Positions 18,905-27,124 of a stretch of 64,000 nt of DNA are shown here, one piece after another. Within the stretch, counting starts at the first letter, position 1. Each line of letters opens with the position of its first letter. Location: contig NZ_JAGFNS010000002.1 of the NCBI RefSeq assembly GCF_017592555.1, positions 124,001 through 188,000 of the forward strand, given 5' to 3'. Origin of the DNA: Actinoplanes flavus. GTDB taxonomy: Bacteria > Actinomycetota > Actinomycetes > Mycobacteriales > Micromonosporaceae. The notes beneath the pieces were generated by a model, which worked only from the letters and a program-made list of their open reading frames with translations, ran no database searches and was not told the DNA's origin. The position numbers and the translations under genes are program-made.

Positions 18905-18934
18905 GCGGGACTACCCAAGACAACCGGAGACAAC
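18905..18934 (+). promoter_or_regulatory. Copy 1 of a 30-bp repeated upstream element
   Basis: Reads GCGGGACTACCC, two bases, GACAACCG, one base, AGACAAC. It matches the element at 27222-27251 at 27 of 30 positions by eye. GACAAC occurs twice, ten bases apart (one helical turn), as in a tandem activator or repressor site. A TAGTCAT sequence follows directly. It lies between the divergent genes at 18802 and about 18980. Confidence 0.5.
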
Positions 18935-18979
18935 CGTAGTCATCTATTGATCACGTTGCGAGTGGTTGAGGGTCGAGAC

Positions 18980-19207
18980 GTGATCAAAGTTCACCGAACT
19001 CTAAACGAGGTCACCAGGCTGAGTCAGCGGGTCCACATGCCACCTTCAGTGCCGGATATCCGACAGGTCTGGGGGTTGCGGGCGAGCTGCTCGGCCTCTG
19101 CACCGCCCGCCGTGGTGCGGCGCCGGATGAACCTGGTGCGGCTGGTGGTGGCCTGCCGCCGGGCTGAGCGACGCTCGGCGGCAACAGGCTCGGCGGGAAC
19201 GCCGTGA
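18980..19207 (+). CDS. Small hypothetical protein, translationally coupled to the next gene
   Basis: The frame ends at TGA 19205-19207, overlapping the GTG start of the next gene at 19204 (GTGA). The best start is GTG 18980 after GAGGG; a TTG at 18947 is the longer option. The roughly 75-aa product begins MIKVHRTLNEVTRLSQRV, has a basic C-terminal half and no recognised motif. The coupling argues for a real gene; the composition is unremarkable, so chance cannot be excluded. Confidence 0.35.
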   Translation: MIKVHRTLNEVTRLSQRVHMPPSVPDIRQVWGLRASCSASAPPAVVRRRMNLVRLVVACRRAERRSAATGSAGTP

Positions 19208-20106
19208 GGAATCGAGTCCGGAGGGCCGGAAATGCGGCGCGAACCGGCGGGCGCTGGCTACCTGCCAGCTTTCACATCCTGACCGGCCGCAGATGGACAG
19301 GTGCTGTCGCCTGCACCGTAGCCGGACTAGCTCTACTTACTCCGATGATCTTGCGACACCGCAGCGGCGGTAGGCCGGCAGGATCCGATCCCTACCGCAG
19401 GGAACCGGTCATGCCGATCAGGCCCACGCCCTCCACCACGGACCTAGCGGAGCTGACCCTCCTGCCGGAAGCCGCGGCCGGCCGCAAGGTTAGCGCTGCG
19501 CCGGGCGATGTCGCTGTCACTGCCGGCACCGCCGGGGTGATCGTGCACAACCGGCAGCCGGTGCACATCTACACACGGCCGGGCGGCCCGGCAATCGCCT
19601 GGCTGCCGACCCAGCAATGCGGCAGCGACACCTGGCTGCCGGTGATCGACCAGCAGCCAGGCTGGGTGCGGGTCCTGCTGCCGTCACACCCCAACGGCGC
19701 GAGAGGCTGGATCACCACCTCGGACCTAGACCGCAGCCACACCCCGCATGAGATCCGGGTGCACAGGCGTTCCGGCCGGCTCCAACTGCTCACCGACGGT
19801 CGGCTGACCGGTGGCTGGCAGGTCGCCGCCGGCTCTGAGCAGACGCCACTCCCAGATGGCCGGACGTTCCTGCTCGCCCTGGTTCCCGGAGCCGAGCGCC
19901 GTCCATCACCACGGGTGCTTGCGCTCGCCACGCACAGCCCCGCTTCGCCGACGTGTACCGGTATCCCGGGAACAGTCGCCATCCATCCCGGGCCCGGGGT
20001 GACTGATGACGACGATCCGTGCCGTGCATGTCTGCGGGTACCGGCTGCCGCGTTCGACGCCTTGACACAGGTCCGGCCCGGCTCGCTCGTACGGATATAC
20101 CGCTGA
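19204..20106 (+). CDS. Membrane-anchored YkuD (L,D-transpeptidase)-like protein with altered catalytic motif
   Basis: The 300-aa protein has a basic N-terminus, one membrane segment at about residues 34-51 (VACTVAGLALLTPMIL) and an extracytoplasmic remainder. Residues about 100-180 look like an SH3-type fold (VHIYTRPGGPAIAWLP, then GWVRVLLPS and RGWITTSDL). Residues 185-300 follow the YkuD layout (IRVHRRSGRLQLL, DGRTFLL, VAIHPGPG, CRACLRVPAAAFDAL). Active L,D-transpeptidases carry SHGC before the final RLP-like segment; here it is CRAC, keeping the Cys but losing the His and Gly. It may be a non-canonical enzyme or a cell-wall-binding domain. First well-supported gene of the 19-24 kb cluster. 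Confidence 0.6.
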   Translation: MRNRVRRAGNAARTGGRWLPASFHILTGRRWTGAVACTVAGLALLTPMILRHRSGGRPAGSDPYRREPVMPIRPTPSTTDLAELTLLPEAAAGRKVSAAPGDVAVTAGTAGVIVHNRQPVHIYTRPGGPAIAWLPTQQCGSDTWLPVIDQQPGWVRVLLPSHPNGARGWITTSDLDRSHTPHEIRVHRRSGRLQLLTDGRLTGGWQVAAGSEQTPLPDGRTFLLALVPGAERRPSPRVLALATHSPASPTCTGIPGTVAIHPGPGVTDDDDPCRACLRVPAAAFDALTQVRPGSLVRIYR

Positions 20107-20136
20107 TCGCCTTCACCGCAGACAGGAACCGCCTCG

Positions 20137-20358
20137 ATGATCGCACCCGAGCTATTTCTGTTCGCCGTCGCTGCTGCGTGCGTCGGCGCTTCCCAGGCAC
20201 TGGACATGGCTATTGACGGCGGATCGCGGCTGGCGCTCGTGGCCGCCGCGACGCGCTGCGATGACGCCACGCTCGCGGCGTCGGTGGGGCGCACATTCCA
20301 CGCGCGCCGTGACCTTCCACCCGCTGCTCATCAGGTGATCTGGCCGTGCCTTCGATAG
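20137..20358 (+). CDS. Small hydrophobic protein of unknown function
   Basis: A 73-aa protein, ATG 20137 with AGGA about ten bases upstream, overlapping the next gene's GTG at 20346 by 13 bases. It begins MIAPELFLFAVAAACVGASQ, a weak membrane or signal-like helix, then turns Ala/Arg-rich. The tight packing within the cluster suggests that it is translated. No family recognised. Confidence 0.45.
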   Translation: MIAPELFLFAVAAACVGASQALDMAIDGGSRLALVAAATRCDDATLAASVGRTFHARRDLPPAAHQVIWPCLR

Positions 20359-21038
20359 CCGCCACCAGAATGGGGCACGGCAGTCGACGCGGCGCACCAG
20401 CACACTCGGTACCGGCCGGCAACCGCCCGGCAGTAGCAGCAGTCACCTGTGCCAGCCGGGCCGAGATCCCCGCCGTGGCAACCCTCATCGCCGACTTCGC
20501 ATGGCGCTACCCGGCGGCGACGTGGCTCGTCCCGGACGCCCGCCGCCGGCGGCCGGTATTGCAGGGCTGCCTCAAGATCCTTATCGACCATGCCCGGCGG
20601 TTCGGCTACGTGGATGTGCTCGACGACCACAGCGCGGCAGCGATCTGGCTCGACCGTACCCAGCCAATCCCGGCACCCACCGACTCTGCGCGGCGCCTGG
20701 CCCAGGTCTGCGGCGACGACACCGAGGCAGCGCGGCTGCTGCTCGATATCACCGCTCGCTGCCAGCCACCGATTCCGCACCTACAGCTGGTCGCTCTCGC
20801 CACCGACGACCCGGATGCCGCAGCGACCCTGCTCGCATACCGGCATTCGCGGCTGGACCGCCTGGGCGTCGCCTCCGCCGCATACGCGAGCACACAGGCA
20901 CAGCTAGGCCTGCTCATGGACGCCGGGTACCAGCCCACCGAGCCGGTCTGGCTGCCCGCAGGCCCACCGTTGTGGCCGACCCTGCGGGCCGCCGTCACTC
21001 CCGGAGCCGCCACCAGCACGCGGCGACCGGCTGCCTAA
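20346..21038 (+). CDS. GNAT-like acetyltransferase
   Basis: A 230-aa protein (GTG start at 20346) with the overall order of a GCN5-related acyltransferase: an N-terminal substrate-side helix region (FAWRYPAATWLVPDARRR), a central beta segment (IPHLQLVALATDDP), an acyl-CoA-site-like stretch with a helix (AAATLLAYRHSRLD), and a final LLMDAGYQP, the usual end of the fold. The Gly-rich pyrophosphate loop of typical GNATs is weak here, so activity is uncertain. It sits between the YkuD-like and the asparagine-synthetase-like genes and probably modifies an amine in the same pathway. Confidence 0.55.
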   Translation: MPSIAATRMGHGSRRGAPAHSVPAGNRPAVAAVTCASRAEIPAVATLIADFAWRYPAATWLVPDARRRRPVLQGCLKILIDHARRFGYVDVLDDHSAAAIWLDRTQPIPAPTDSARRLAQVCGDDTEAARLLLDITARCQPPIPHLQLVALATDDPDAAATLLAYRHSRLDRLGVASAAYASTQAQLGLLMDAGYQPTEPVWLPAGPPLWPTLRAAVTPGAATSTRRPAA

Positions 21039-21102
21039 CCCGGTGGGGCCCTGCGGCACCTTCCTCATTCATGTTCCCGCGACTGCCCAGGAGACCAAAG
21101 GC

Positions 21103-22884
21103 ATGGGTATCACCGGCTGGATCGACACCGCCCGCGACCTGCGTGAACAACGCCCCAGCCTGCAAAAGCTCGCCGCTGCTCTCGGCCCTACCGCAGGCCC
21201 GGACAGTCTCACCACGACGAGTCGGCACGCGGCTTTGGCCCGCCGCGGCCCGGCAACCGGCTACAGCGATTGGCGTCCGCCGGGAGGTGCGGAGCCCGAC
21301 GTGATGCTGCTCATCGACGGCCACCTCACCAACCGCATCCGCCTAGAGGAGCAGCTGTACCTGCGAGCCCGGCCGCTGGCCAGCGACGCCGAGGTGCTTC
21401 TGTACGCCTACCGGCAGTGGGGTGCTGCGTTGGTCGACCGGATCGACGGCTCCTACACCATCGCGATCTGGGACAACCCGAAACGGCAACTCCTGCTGAT
21501 CCGCGACCCGCTCGGCACCAAAACCCTCTACTGGACGCCGCAGGCTAACGGGATACTGTTCGCCACCGCGGCGACCGCCCTGCTGGCCCATCCCGACGTT
21601 CCCGCGGTCATCGACGCTGACGGCCTCAACGAGCTACTCACCCTCGGCGCCACCCGGACACCGGGGCACGGCGTGATCCGCAACGTCCGTGAGCTGATGC
21701 CCGGCCAACTGCTGCGCGCCACCCCCGCCGGAATCCGGTTGCACCGGTACTGGCAGATGGAAGCCGAACAGCACGGCCAGGACCTCGACGGCACCGCCCA
21801 CAGCCTGCGGCAGGCCCTCGCCGAGAAGACTCTGCCGCTGCGCCAGCGCCCCGCCGGAGCGGTGCTGCTGTCCGGCGGCATCGCCTCCGCCGTAGTCGCA
21901 GCATTCAACGCCCGGCCCGACGTCAACCGCGGCAGCGGCTACTCGCTCACGCTCGCCGAACCCGGCGACCAACCACCGGGCGTCGGCGCCGACATCACCG
22001 CCGCCGCACGTACCGCAGCGCACCTCGGCATGGACTACACCATCGTCGCCGCCGGCACGGACCGCCTTCTCGACGCCGCCGCCATTGCCCGCCAGGCCCT
22101 CGACTTCCCCAGCCCGGCGAACCTCGACGCGCCGCTGATGGCGGTGCTGCGGCACGTCGCCGGCCACGGCCACACCAGCATCGTGTCCGGGATGGGCGCC
22201 GACGCCGTCTTCGGCGGCTACCGCTGGCTGCATGACCCGCAAGCGCTCGCCCACGACGAGTTCCCGTGGCTCGCGTCCGGGCTGGCGGCCACCGATCTGC
22301 TCGACGACGACGCCCGCTGGCACCTGATCCCCGGCGGCTACCGCACGATGCGTTTCCAGCAGGCCATCGACGACATCTCGCCCGCCGACGGGGACGACGT
22401 CATCGCCCACCGGCGAAGGATCATGCATCACCTCGCCATCACTCAGCATCTGCCGTCACTACTGCTCCGCCTCGACCAGCTCGCCGCCGCAGCCGGCGTC
22501 ACCGTCCACACCCCGTGCGCGGACTGGCTGCTCGCTCAACTGCTGTGGAACACGCCCTGGCCGATGCGGCACCTGCTCGGCATCCCCAACGGCCTGCTGC
22601 GCCACGCCACCGCCGATCTACTGCCACCCGCGGTCACCTGGCTGCCCCAACGGCAGTTCCCCGGCGCCCACCTGCTGCCGGCCTGGGAGAAGACCCAACG
22701 CGACCGCCTCCTGGCGGTCGTTACCGACACGTCCGCACCACTGCACGGGCTGCTGCACCGCGACCGCGTCCGGCACGTGCTCACGCAGCCCGCCACCGTC
22801 CCGGTCCGCGACTGGCATACCACCGTGGCCTACCTCATCGAGGTCAACGCCTGGCTCACCCGCCACCACATCACCATCAACTGA
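21103..22884 (+). CDS. Asparagine-synthetase-like protein with altered active-site motifs
   Basis: The 593-aa protein (ATG 21103 after AGGAG) has an N-terminal class II glutaminase-fold domain (residues 1-190; IRDPLGTKTLYW at about 133-144 is diagnostic) and a C-terminal synthetase domain from about 225. Two key features are lost. The N-terminus reads MGITGWID, where active amidotransferases have MCGI, so the nucleophilic Cys2 is missing. The PP-loop SGGxDS is SGGIAS (257-262), with Asp replaced by Ala. GMGADAVFGGY (363-373) matches the later GADExxGGY motif but also lacks its Glu. Relatives without Cys2 include lasso-peptide cyclases and beta-lactam synthetases. Here even the ATP-pyrophosphatase site looks compromised. 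Linked to the GNAT-like and PLP decarboxylase genes. Confidence 0.8.
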   Translation: MGITGWIDTARDLREQRPSLQKLAAALGPTAGPDSLTTTSRHAALARRGPATGYSDWRPPGGAEPDVMLLIDGHLTNRIRLEEQLYLRARPLASDAEVLLYAYRQWGAALVDRIDGSYTIAIWDNPKRQLLLIRDPLGTKTLYWTPQANGILFATAATALLAHPDVPAVIDADGLNELLTLGATRTPGHGVIRNVRELMPGQLLRATPAGIRLHRYWQMEAEQHGQDLDGTAHSLRQALAEKTLPLRQRPAGAVLLSGGIASAVVAAFNARPDVNRGSGYSLTLAEPGDQPPGVGADITAAARTAAHLGMDYTIVAAGTDRLLDAAAIARQALDFPSPANLDAPLMAVLRHVAGHGHTSIVSGMGADAVFGGYRWLHDPQALAHDEFPWLASGLAATDLLDDDARWHLIPGGYRTMRFQQAIDDISPADGDDVIAHRRRIMHHLAITQHLPSLLLRLDQLAAAAGVTVHTPCADWLLAQLLWNTPWPMRHLLGIPNGLLRHATADLLPPAVTWLPQRQFPGAHLLPAWEKTQRDRLLAVVTDTSAPLHGLLHRDRVRHVLTQPATVPVRDWHTTVAYLIEVNAWLTRHHITIN

Positions 22885-22963
22885 CCCGCCCGCACGGCCG
22901 GGCTGAAGAGCTGCGACTCGCGAGCCCGGGCATCAGGCGCTCACCGTCATGGGGATAAACACC

Positions 22964-23065
22964 ATGCGACTTGATCCGCCGGCCACCCGTCACAGCACCG
23001 ACTTCGACCAGACGTGCCGGGATCTGACCGGCATTACCAGAAGCCGCATCGGAGCAAAACCGTGA
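22964..23065 (+). CDS. 33-aa peptide gene coupled to the decarboxylase
   Basis: ATG at 22964 has a GGGGAT ribosome site at normal spacing. The frame encodes 33 residues and stops at TGA 23063-23065, which overlaps the GTG start of the decarboxylase gene at 23062 (GTGA). The product begins MRLDPPATRHSTDFDQ, contains one Cys, is polar, and ends in Lys-Pro. It could be a leader peptide that sets decarboxylase translation, or a precursor peptide for the neighbouring modifying enzymes. Composition alone does not decide. Confidence 0.45.
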   Translation: MRLDPPATRHSTDFDQTCRDLTGITRSRIGAKP

Positions 23066-24222
23066 CCATCAACCTAAACCGGCCCCACCACTGGCAGCGT
23101 GCCGCCACAACCAGGCCGACGATGACACCCCCGTTTGAGCAGCTGCTGGACCGTCTCACCACGGCCTCCTACACCAGCATCGGCTTCCCCTGCGCCGTCG
23201 ACATCGACTACCGACCGTTGGCGCCACTGCTCGGCGTGCTGCTCAACAACGTCGGCGACCCCTGGACCGACGGCATCCACCCGATGCACGCCAAAGGCAT
23301 CGAACGCGACGTCCTCGGCTACTTCGCGGAGCTGTTCCGCGCACCACCCGGCTGGACGGGATACGTCACCAGCGGCGGCACCGAAGGCAACCACTACGGA
23401 CTGTGGCTCGGCCGCACCCGCTTACCCAACGCGATCGCCTACCACTCCGACGCCGCCCACTACAGCGTTGCGAAGGCCGAGCACCTGCTCGGCCTGCCCG
23501 GCATCACCGTCGCCACCCTGCCCACCGGAGAAATCAACTACGCCGACCTGCAGCGCCAAGCCAGCCGGTGGCGCAGCCGACCGGCGATCGTCACCGCGAA
23601 CATCGGCACCACCATGACCGAAGCCGTCGACGACGTGCACCGCATCCACGAGGCGCTCGACGAGGCGGGTGTGACCCATCGATACGTGCACAGCGATGCC
23701 GCCCTCGCCGGCGTCCCGTTGGCGCTCACCGCCGACCGGCCAGCCTTCGACTTGGCGGACGGCGCTGACAGCATCAGCATCAGCGGCCACAAATTCTTCG
23801 GTACACCCCTGATCTGCGGCGTGGCGCTCGCCCGGCGTGGCCCCAGCGACACGCCTGCGGCGATCCGGTACATCGGCGCACCAGACGCCTCGATCAGCGG
23901 ATCGCGCACGGGCCTCGGCGTGGTCATGCTCGCCCACGCACTCGACATCCTCGGAACGGCGGGGCTGTCCGATCGCACCCACCGCGCCAGAGACATCGCC
24001 ACCTACACCTGCCGGCGCTTGCACCACATCGGCTGGCCCCACTGGCGCAACCCCGGCGCCTTCACCGTGATGCTGCGCGAGCCACCGGACGCCGTACGCA
24101 CACGATGGCGCCTACCGTCCACCGATGGATGGTCACACCTCATCTGCATGCCCGGCGTCACAACCCGCCAAATCGACGACTTCGTCGAAGAGCTCTCGAC
24201 CGCCGTCCCCGTTCAGTCCTGA
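23062..24222 (+). CDS. PLP-dependent amino acid decarboxylase, histidine/serine decarboxylase type
   Basis: The 386-aa protein (GTG 23062 preceded by GGAGC; ATG 23122 is a shorter alternative) is a group II PLP decarboxylase. Motifs: IGFPCAVDIDY near residue 40, NNVGDP at 62-67, TSGGTEGNHYGLWLGR at about 103-118, HYSVAKAEHLL with the ring-stacking His, NIGTTMTEAVDD at about 180, DAA near 212, and the PLP lysine in SISGHKFFGTP (K244). This pattern is characteristic of bacterial histidine decarboxylases and relatives that act in siderophore and natural-product pathways. Length agrees with the family. The substrate (His, Ser or another) cannot be read from the sequence. Last gene of the cluster. 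Confidence 0.8.
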   Translation: MTINLNRPHHWQRAATTRPTMTPPFEQLLDRLTTASYTSIGFPCAVDIDYRPLAPLLGVLLNNVGDPWTDGIHPMHAKGIERDVLGYFAELFRAPPGWTGYVTSGGTEGNHYGLWLGRTRLPNAIAYHSDAAHYSVAKAEHLLGLPGITVATLPTGEINYADLQRQASRWRSRPAIVTANIGTTMTEAVDDVHRIHEALDEAGVTHRYVHSDAALAGVPLALTADRPAFDLADGADSISISGHKFFGTPLICGVALARRGPSDTPAAIRYIGAPDASISGSRTGLGVVMLAHALDILGTAGLSDRTHRARDIATYTCRRLHHIGWPHWRNPGAFTVMLREPPDAVRTRWRLPSTDGWSHLICMPGVTTRQIDDFVEELSTAVPVQS

Positions 24223-24579
24223 CCGCCACACGGCGACGACACGGTCTTGCCCGGCCCCGTAGGTAAGTGGTGAGTGCCCTAGGTAGCCGATGCTGCTGGT
24301 GCTGCGCGGTCGCCATGCAGGTCGTCGAGTGGTGCCGCGTCTTGCGGTGCACTGAGCTGAGCGCCCTGCCTTCCCCTGTTCCAGGATCGGCGTCGTGCTG
24401 GATCGGCGCTTGTGTAGCGAGCTTGCGATCACGTCTGATCACTATCTACTGCGACCCGCAGAACGATCTCTAAGCGGACCCAACGTATAGATCAACCTGA
24501 ACAATTCTTGGCCACCCTCTCATGGGCTGCTCCCACACAGCAGTCGCTCCTCGTGCTAGCGGAAACGCGAAAATCCTTG
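24223..24579. other. Intergenic region left of the IS21 element
   Basis: About 360 bases with no supportable gene. It should contain the end of the biosynthetic cluster transcript; no strong hairpin with a T-run was found. Confidence 0.4.
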
Positions 24580-24747
24580 TCAGCGGACAGTTGAGTCCTG
24601 GCTCGCGGGCACCGGATCTCCCGGTTCGCGGACACCGGAATTCCTGGTGTGGGGTCAGGTGATCTCGGTCCCGACCTTCTGAAATCGGATCTCTCCGGCC
24701 GATCGGTGCGGGTGCTGACCCTTGCACTCGATCGGACCGGAGAGACC

Positions 24748-26247
24748 GTGACCAAGTCTGACAGGGAAATAATGGAGATTCTGGAAGCTTTCGACCTGAC
24801 CGGCTGCGCGTACTCGGCCGGCCAACTCGCCGGCTGCGACCCGAAGACGGTGCAGCGGTATGTGAGCCTGCGCGACGTCGGCGGGGACCCGTTCGTGCGG
24901 GCGGCCCGGCCGAAGTTGATCGACGTGTTCCTGCCGAAGGTCGAAGAACTCGTCGATCGGTCCAAGGCGAAGATCCGGGCGGACAAGGTGCATGAACGCC
25001 TGCTCGTCATGGGGTTCACCGGCACCGAACGCACCACCCGGCGGGCGGTGCAGGCCGCCAAGGCCGCATGGCGGGCCGGCAACCGGCGCGTCTATCGGCC
25101 CTGGGTTGCTGAGCCGGGCCTGTGGTTGCAGTTCGACTGGGGCGACGGCCCGCGGGTGGACGGCCGCAAGACCAGCCTGTTCTGCGCCTGGCTGGCCTGG
25201 TCACGGTTCCGGATCGTGATCCCGACCTGGGACCAGACCCTCGGCACGCTGGTCGCCTGCCTCGATGCCACCCTGCGGCGTCTCGGCGGCGCCCCGGCCT
25301 ATCTACTCGGTGACAACGCCAAGACCGTCACCATCGAACACGTCGCCGGTGTCGCCGTGAGGCATCCGCAGATCGTCGCCGCCGGCCGCCACTACGGCGT
25401 CACCGTCGCGACCTGCGAACCCTTCGACCCCGAGAGCAAAGGCGGTGTCGAAGCCACCGTGAAGATCGCGAAAGCAGACCTGGTCCCGACCAGCGCCAAT
25501 CTGCGCGGGGCCTACGACTCATTCACCGAATTGGTCACCGCCTGCGAAAACTGGTGCGAGAAGGTCAACGCCCGACCGCACCGGGAGACCTCGGTCGCCC
25601 CGATCGAACGCCTCACGGTCGAACGCGGCCTGCTGCACCCGCTGCCCGCCGACCCCCACACGACCGCTTTGGGCGAGGAACGCCTGGTCAACGAGGATCA
25701 GACGGTCCGGTTCGGATCCGTGCGTTACTCGACGCCGCCCGGGCACATCGGTGAGCGGGCCTGGTGCCGAGTCGTCGGCGACCACCTCGCGATCACCGCC
25801 ATGACCAGCACCGGTGTCACCGAGATCGCCCGGCACCGGCTGTCGACACCCGGCAACCCGTCCATCCTCGACGAGCACTACCCGGGGCATCCGAACCTAG
25901 GCGGAGGCCCGAACCCACCCCGCCCGAAACCCCGCACCACCGCCGAAGCCGCCTTCCTCGAGCTCGGGTCCGGCGCCCACGACTGGCTGGTCGAAGCCGC
26001 CGCGACCGGTGCCACGCGGGTCCGGGCGAAGATGGCCCGGGCGGTCGAACTGGCCACCATCCTCGACGCTGAACGCGTCGATCACGCGTTGGGCCTGGCC
26101 GCCGCCGCGGGCCGGTTCGGCGAACACGACCTCGCCAGCATCCTCGACCACCTGGCCTGCGCTGGTGACCCCGCCGACGTCGTCCGCGCCGACGAGACGT
26201 TCTCCGTCCAGCCCGGCACCAGCTCCTGGAAGGAGTACGGCGCATGA
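24748..26247 (+). CDS. istA: IS21-family transposase IstA
   Basis: A 499-aa DDE transposase. GTG 24748 follows GGAGAG; a longer open frame to 24649 has no ribosome site. The N-terminal HTH (ILEAFDLTGCAYSAGQLAGC) is followed by a basic linker and the integrase core, with acidic residues in LWLQFDWGDG (first D), AYLLGDNAKT (second D) and FDPESKGGVEA (E). The C-terminal part has the beta-barrel-like region (VRFGSVRYSTPPG) normal for IstA. No frameshift or stop, so it is likely functional. It needs IstB for transposition. Confidence 0.92.
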   Translation: MTKSDREIMEILEAFDLTGCAYSAGQLAGCDPKTVQRYVSLRDVGGDPFVRAARPKLIDVFLPKVEELVDRSKAKIRADKVHERLLVMGFTGTERTTRRAVQAAKAAWRAGNRRVYRPWVAEPGLWLQFDWGDGPRVDGRKTSLFCAWLAWSRFRIVIPTWDQTLGTLVACLDATLRRLGGAPAYLLGDNAKTVTIEHVAGVAVRHPQIVAAGRHYGVTVATCEPFDPESKGGVEATVKIAKADLVPTSANLRGAYDSFTELVTACENWCEKVNARPHRETSVAPIERLTVERGLLHPLPADPHTTALGEERLVNEDQTVRFGSVRYSTPPGHIGERAWCRVVGDHLAITAMTSTGVTEIARHRLSTPGNPSILDEHYPGHPNLGGGPNPPRPKPRTTAEAAFLELGSGAHDWLVEAAATGATRVRAKMARAVELATILDAERVDHALGLAAAAGRFGEHDLASILDHLACAGDPADVVRADETFSVQPGTSSWKEYGA

Positions 26248-27074
26248 CCAGCGAACCCGCCACCGTCCGCGCGCCGCGTTCCCGCAGCCGCCGACAAGAT
26301 CAGACACCGGCCGCCCCGCCCTTGCCCGCCGACCTCGACGCCCTGCTTCGCCGGATGCGGTTCCCCTACCTGCGGGCCGCGGCTCCGGACGTCCTGGCGA
26401 CCGCCCGAGCCCAACGCTGGGACCCTGCCGAAGTCCTACGCGTCCTACTCGCCGAGGAAGTCCTCGGCCGCGACAACGCCGGACGCCGCACCCGCCGCAA
26501 AGCCGCGAACTTCCCGACCGGCAAAACCTTCAACAGCTGGCGGCCCGACGACTCCGGCATCCCCACCGCCACCCAGCAAGGCCTGACCACCCTCGAATGG
26601 ATCGCCCGAGCAGAGAACCTGGCCATCGCCGGGCCCTCCGGCACCGGCAAATCCCACTTCGTCGAAGCCCTCGCCCAGCAGGCCATCGACCACGACCTGC
26701 GCGTCGCCTGGTTCACCCTCGAAACCCTGACCAACACCGTCGGCCGGGCCAAAGCCGACGGGTCGGTGGCCCGCACCGTCGCCAGGATCTGCCGCGCCGA
26801 CCTGATCGTGGTCGACGACATCGGCATGCTCCCCGCCGGAGCCGACGCCGCCGAAGCCTTCTACCGCGTCGTCGACGCCGCCTACGAACGCCGATCCATC
26901 GCCGTGACCAGCAACATCCACCCATCCGGCTTCGACACGATCATGCCGAAAACGATCGCTACCGCGACCGTCGACCGGCTCCTGCACCACGCCCACGTCA
27001 TCACCACCAAGGGCGACAGCCACCGCCTGCAACAAGCTCTCGCCGGCCACGGCGTCCAAGCCCTCGCAACCTAG
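26244..27074 (+). CDS. istB: IS21-family helper ATPase IstB
   Basis: A 276-aa AAA+ ATPase that overlaps istA by ATGA. Walker A is GPSGTGKSHF at about residues 129-138, Walker B DLIVVDDIGML at about 186-196, and a sensor-like segment IAVTSNIHPSGFD follows. Related to DnaC; it regulates target capture by IstA. Full length with no disruptions. Confidence 0.92.
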   Translation: MTSEPATVRAPRSRSRRQDQTPAAPPLPADLDALLRRMRFPYLRAAAPDVLATARAQRWDPAEVLRVLLAEEVLGRDNAGRRTRRKAANFPTGKTFNSWRPDDSGIPTATQQGLTTLEWIARAENLAIAGPSGTGKSHFVEALAQQAIDHDLRVAWFTLETLTNTVGRAKADGSVARTVARICRADLIVVDDIGMLPAGADAAEAFYRVVDAAYERRSIAVTSNIHPSGFDTIMPKTIATATVDRLLHHAHVITTKGDSHRLQQALAGHGVQALAT

Positions 27075-27124
27075 CCAGACCCCAGAACACCTGGCCACCG
27101 GCATGGAATTCTGCTGTCCGCCCA

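Larger units (their letters stand above)
24580..27124 (+). mobile_element. IS21-family insertion sequence, apparently intact
   Basis: A 2.5-kb element with the diagnostic IstA and IstB genes overlapping by four bases. The outer ends carry related sequence: GCGGACAG near 24583 on the left and its complement near 27114-27121 on the right, each followed inward by GAATTCC/GAGTCC and by further copies of a GGACACCGG/GGCCACCGG and CTGGTGTGGGGTC/CAGGTGTTCTGGGGTC motif. Multiple terminal repeats of this kind are typical transposase-binding sites of IS21 elements. The exact outer ends and target duplication are uncertain by a few bases. It separates the biosynthetic cluster from the transfer operon. 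Confidence 0.75.
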
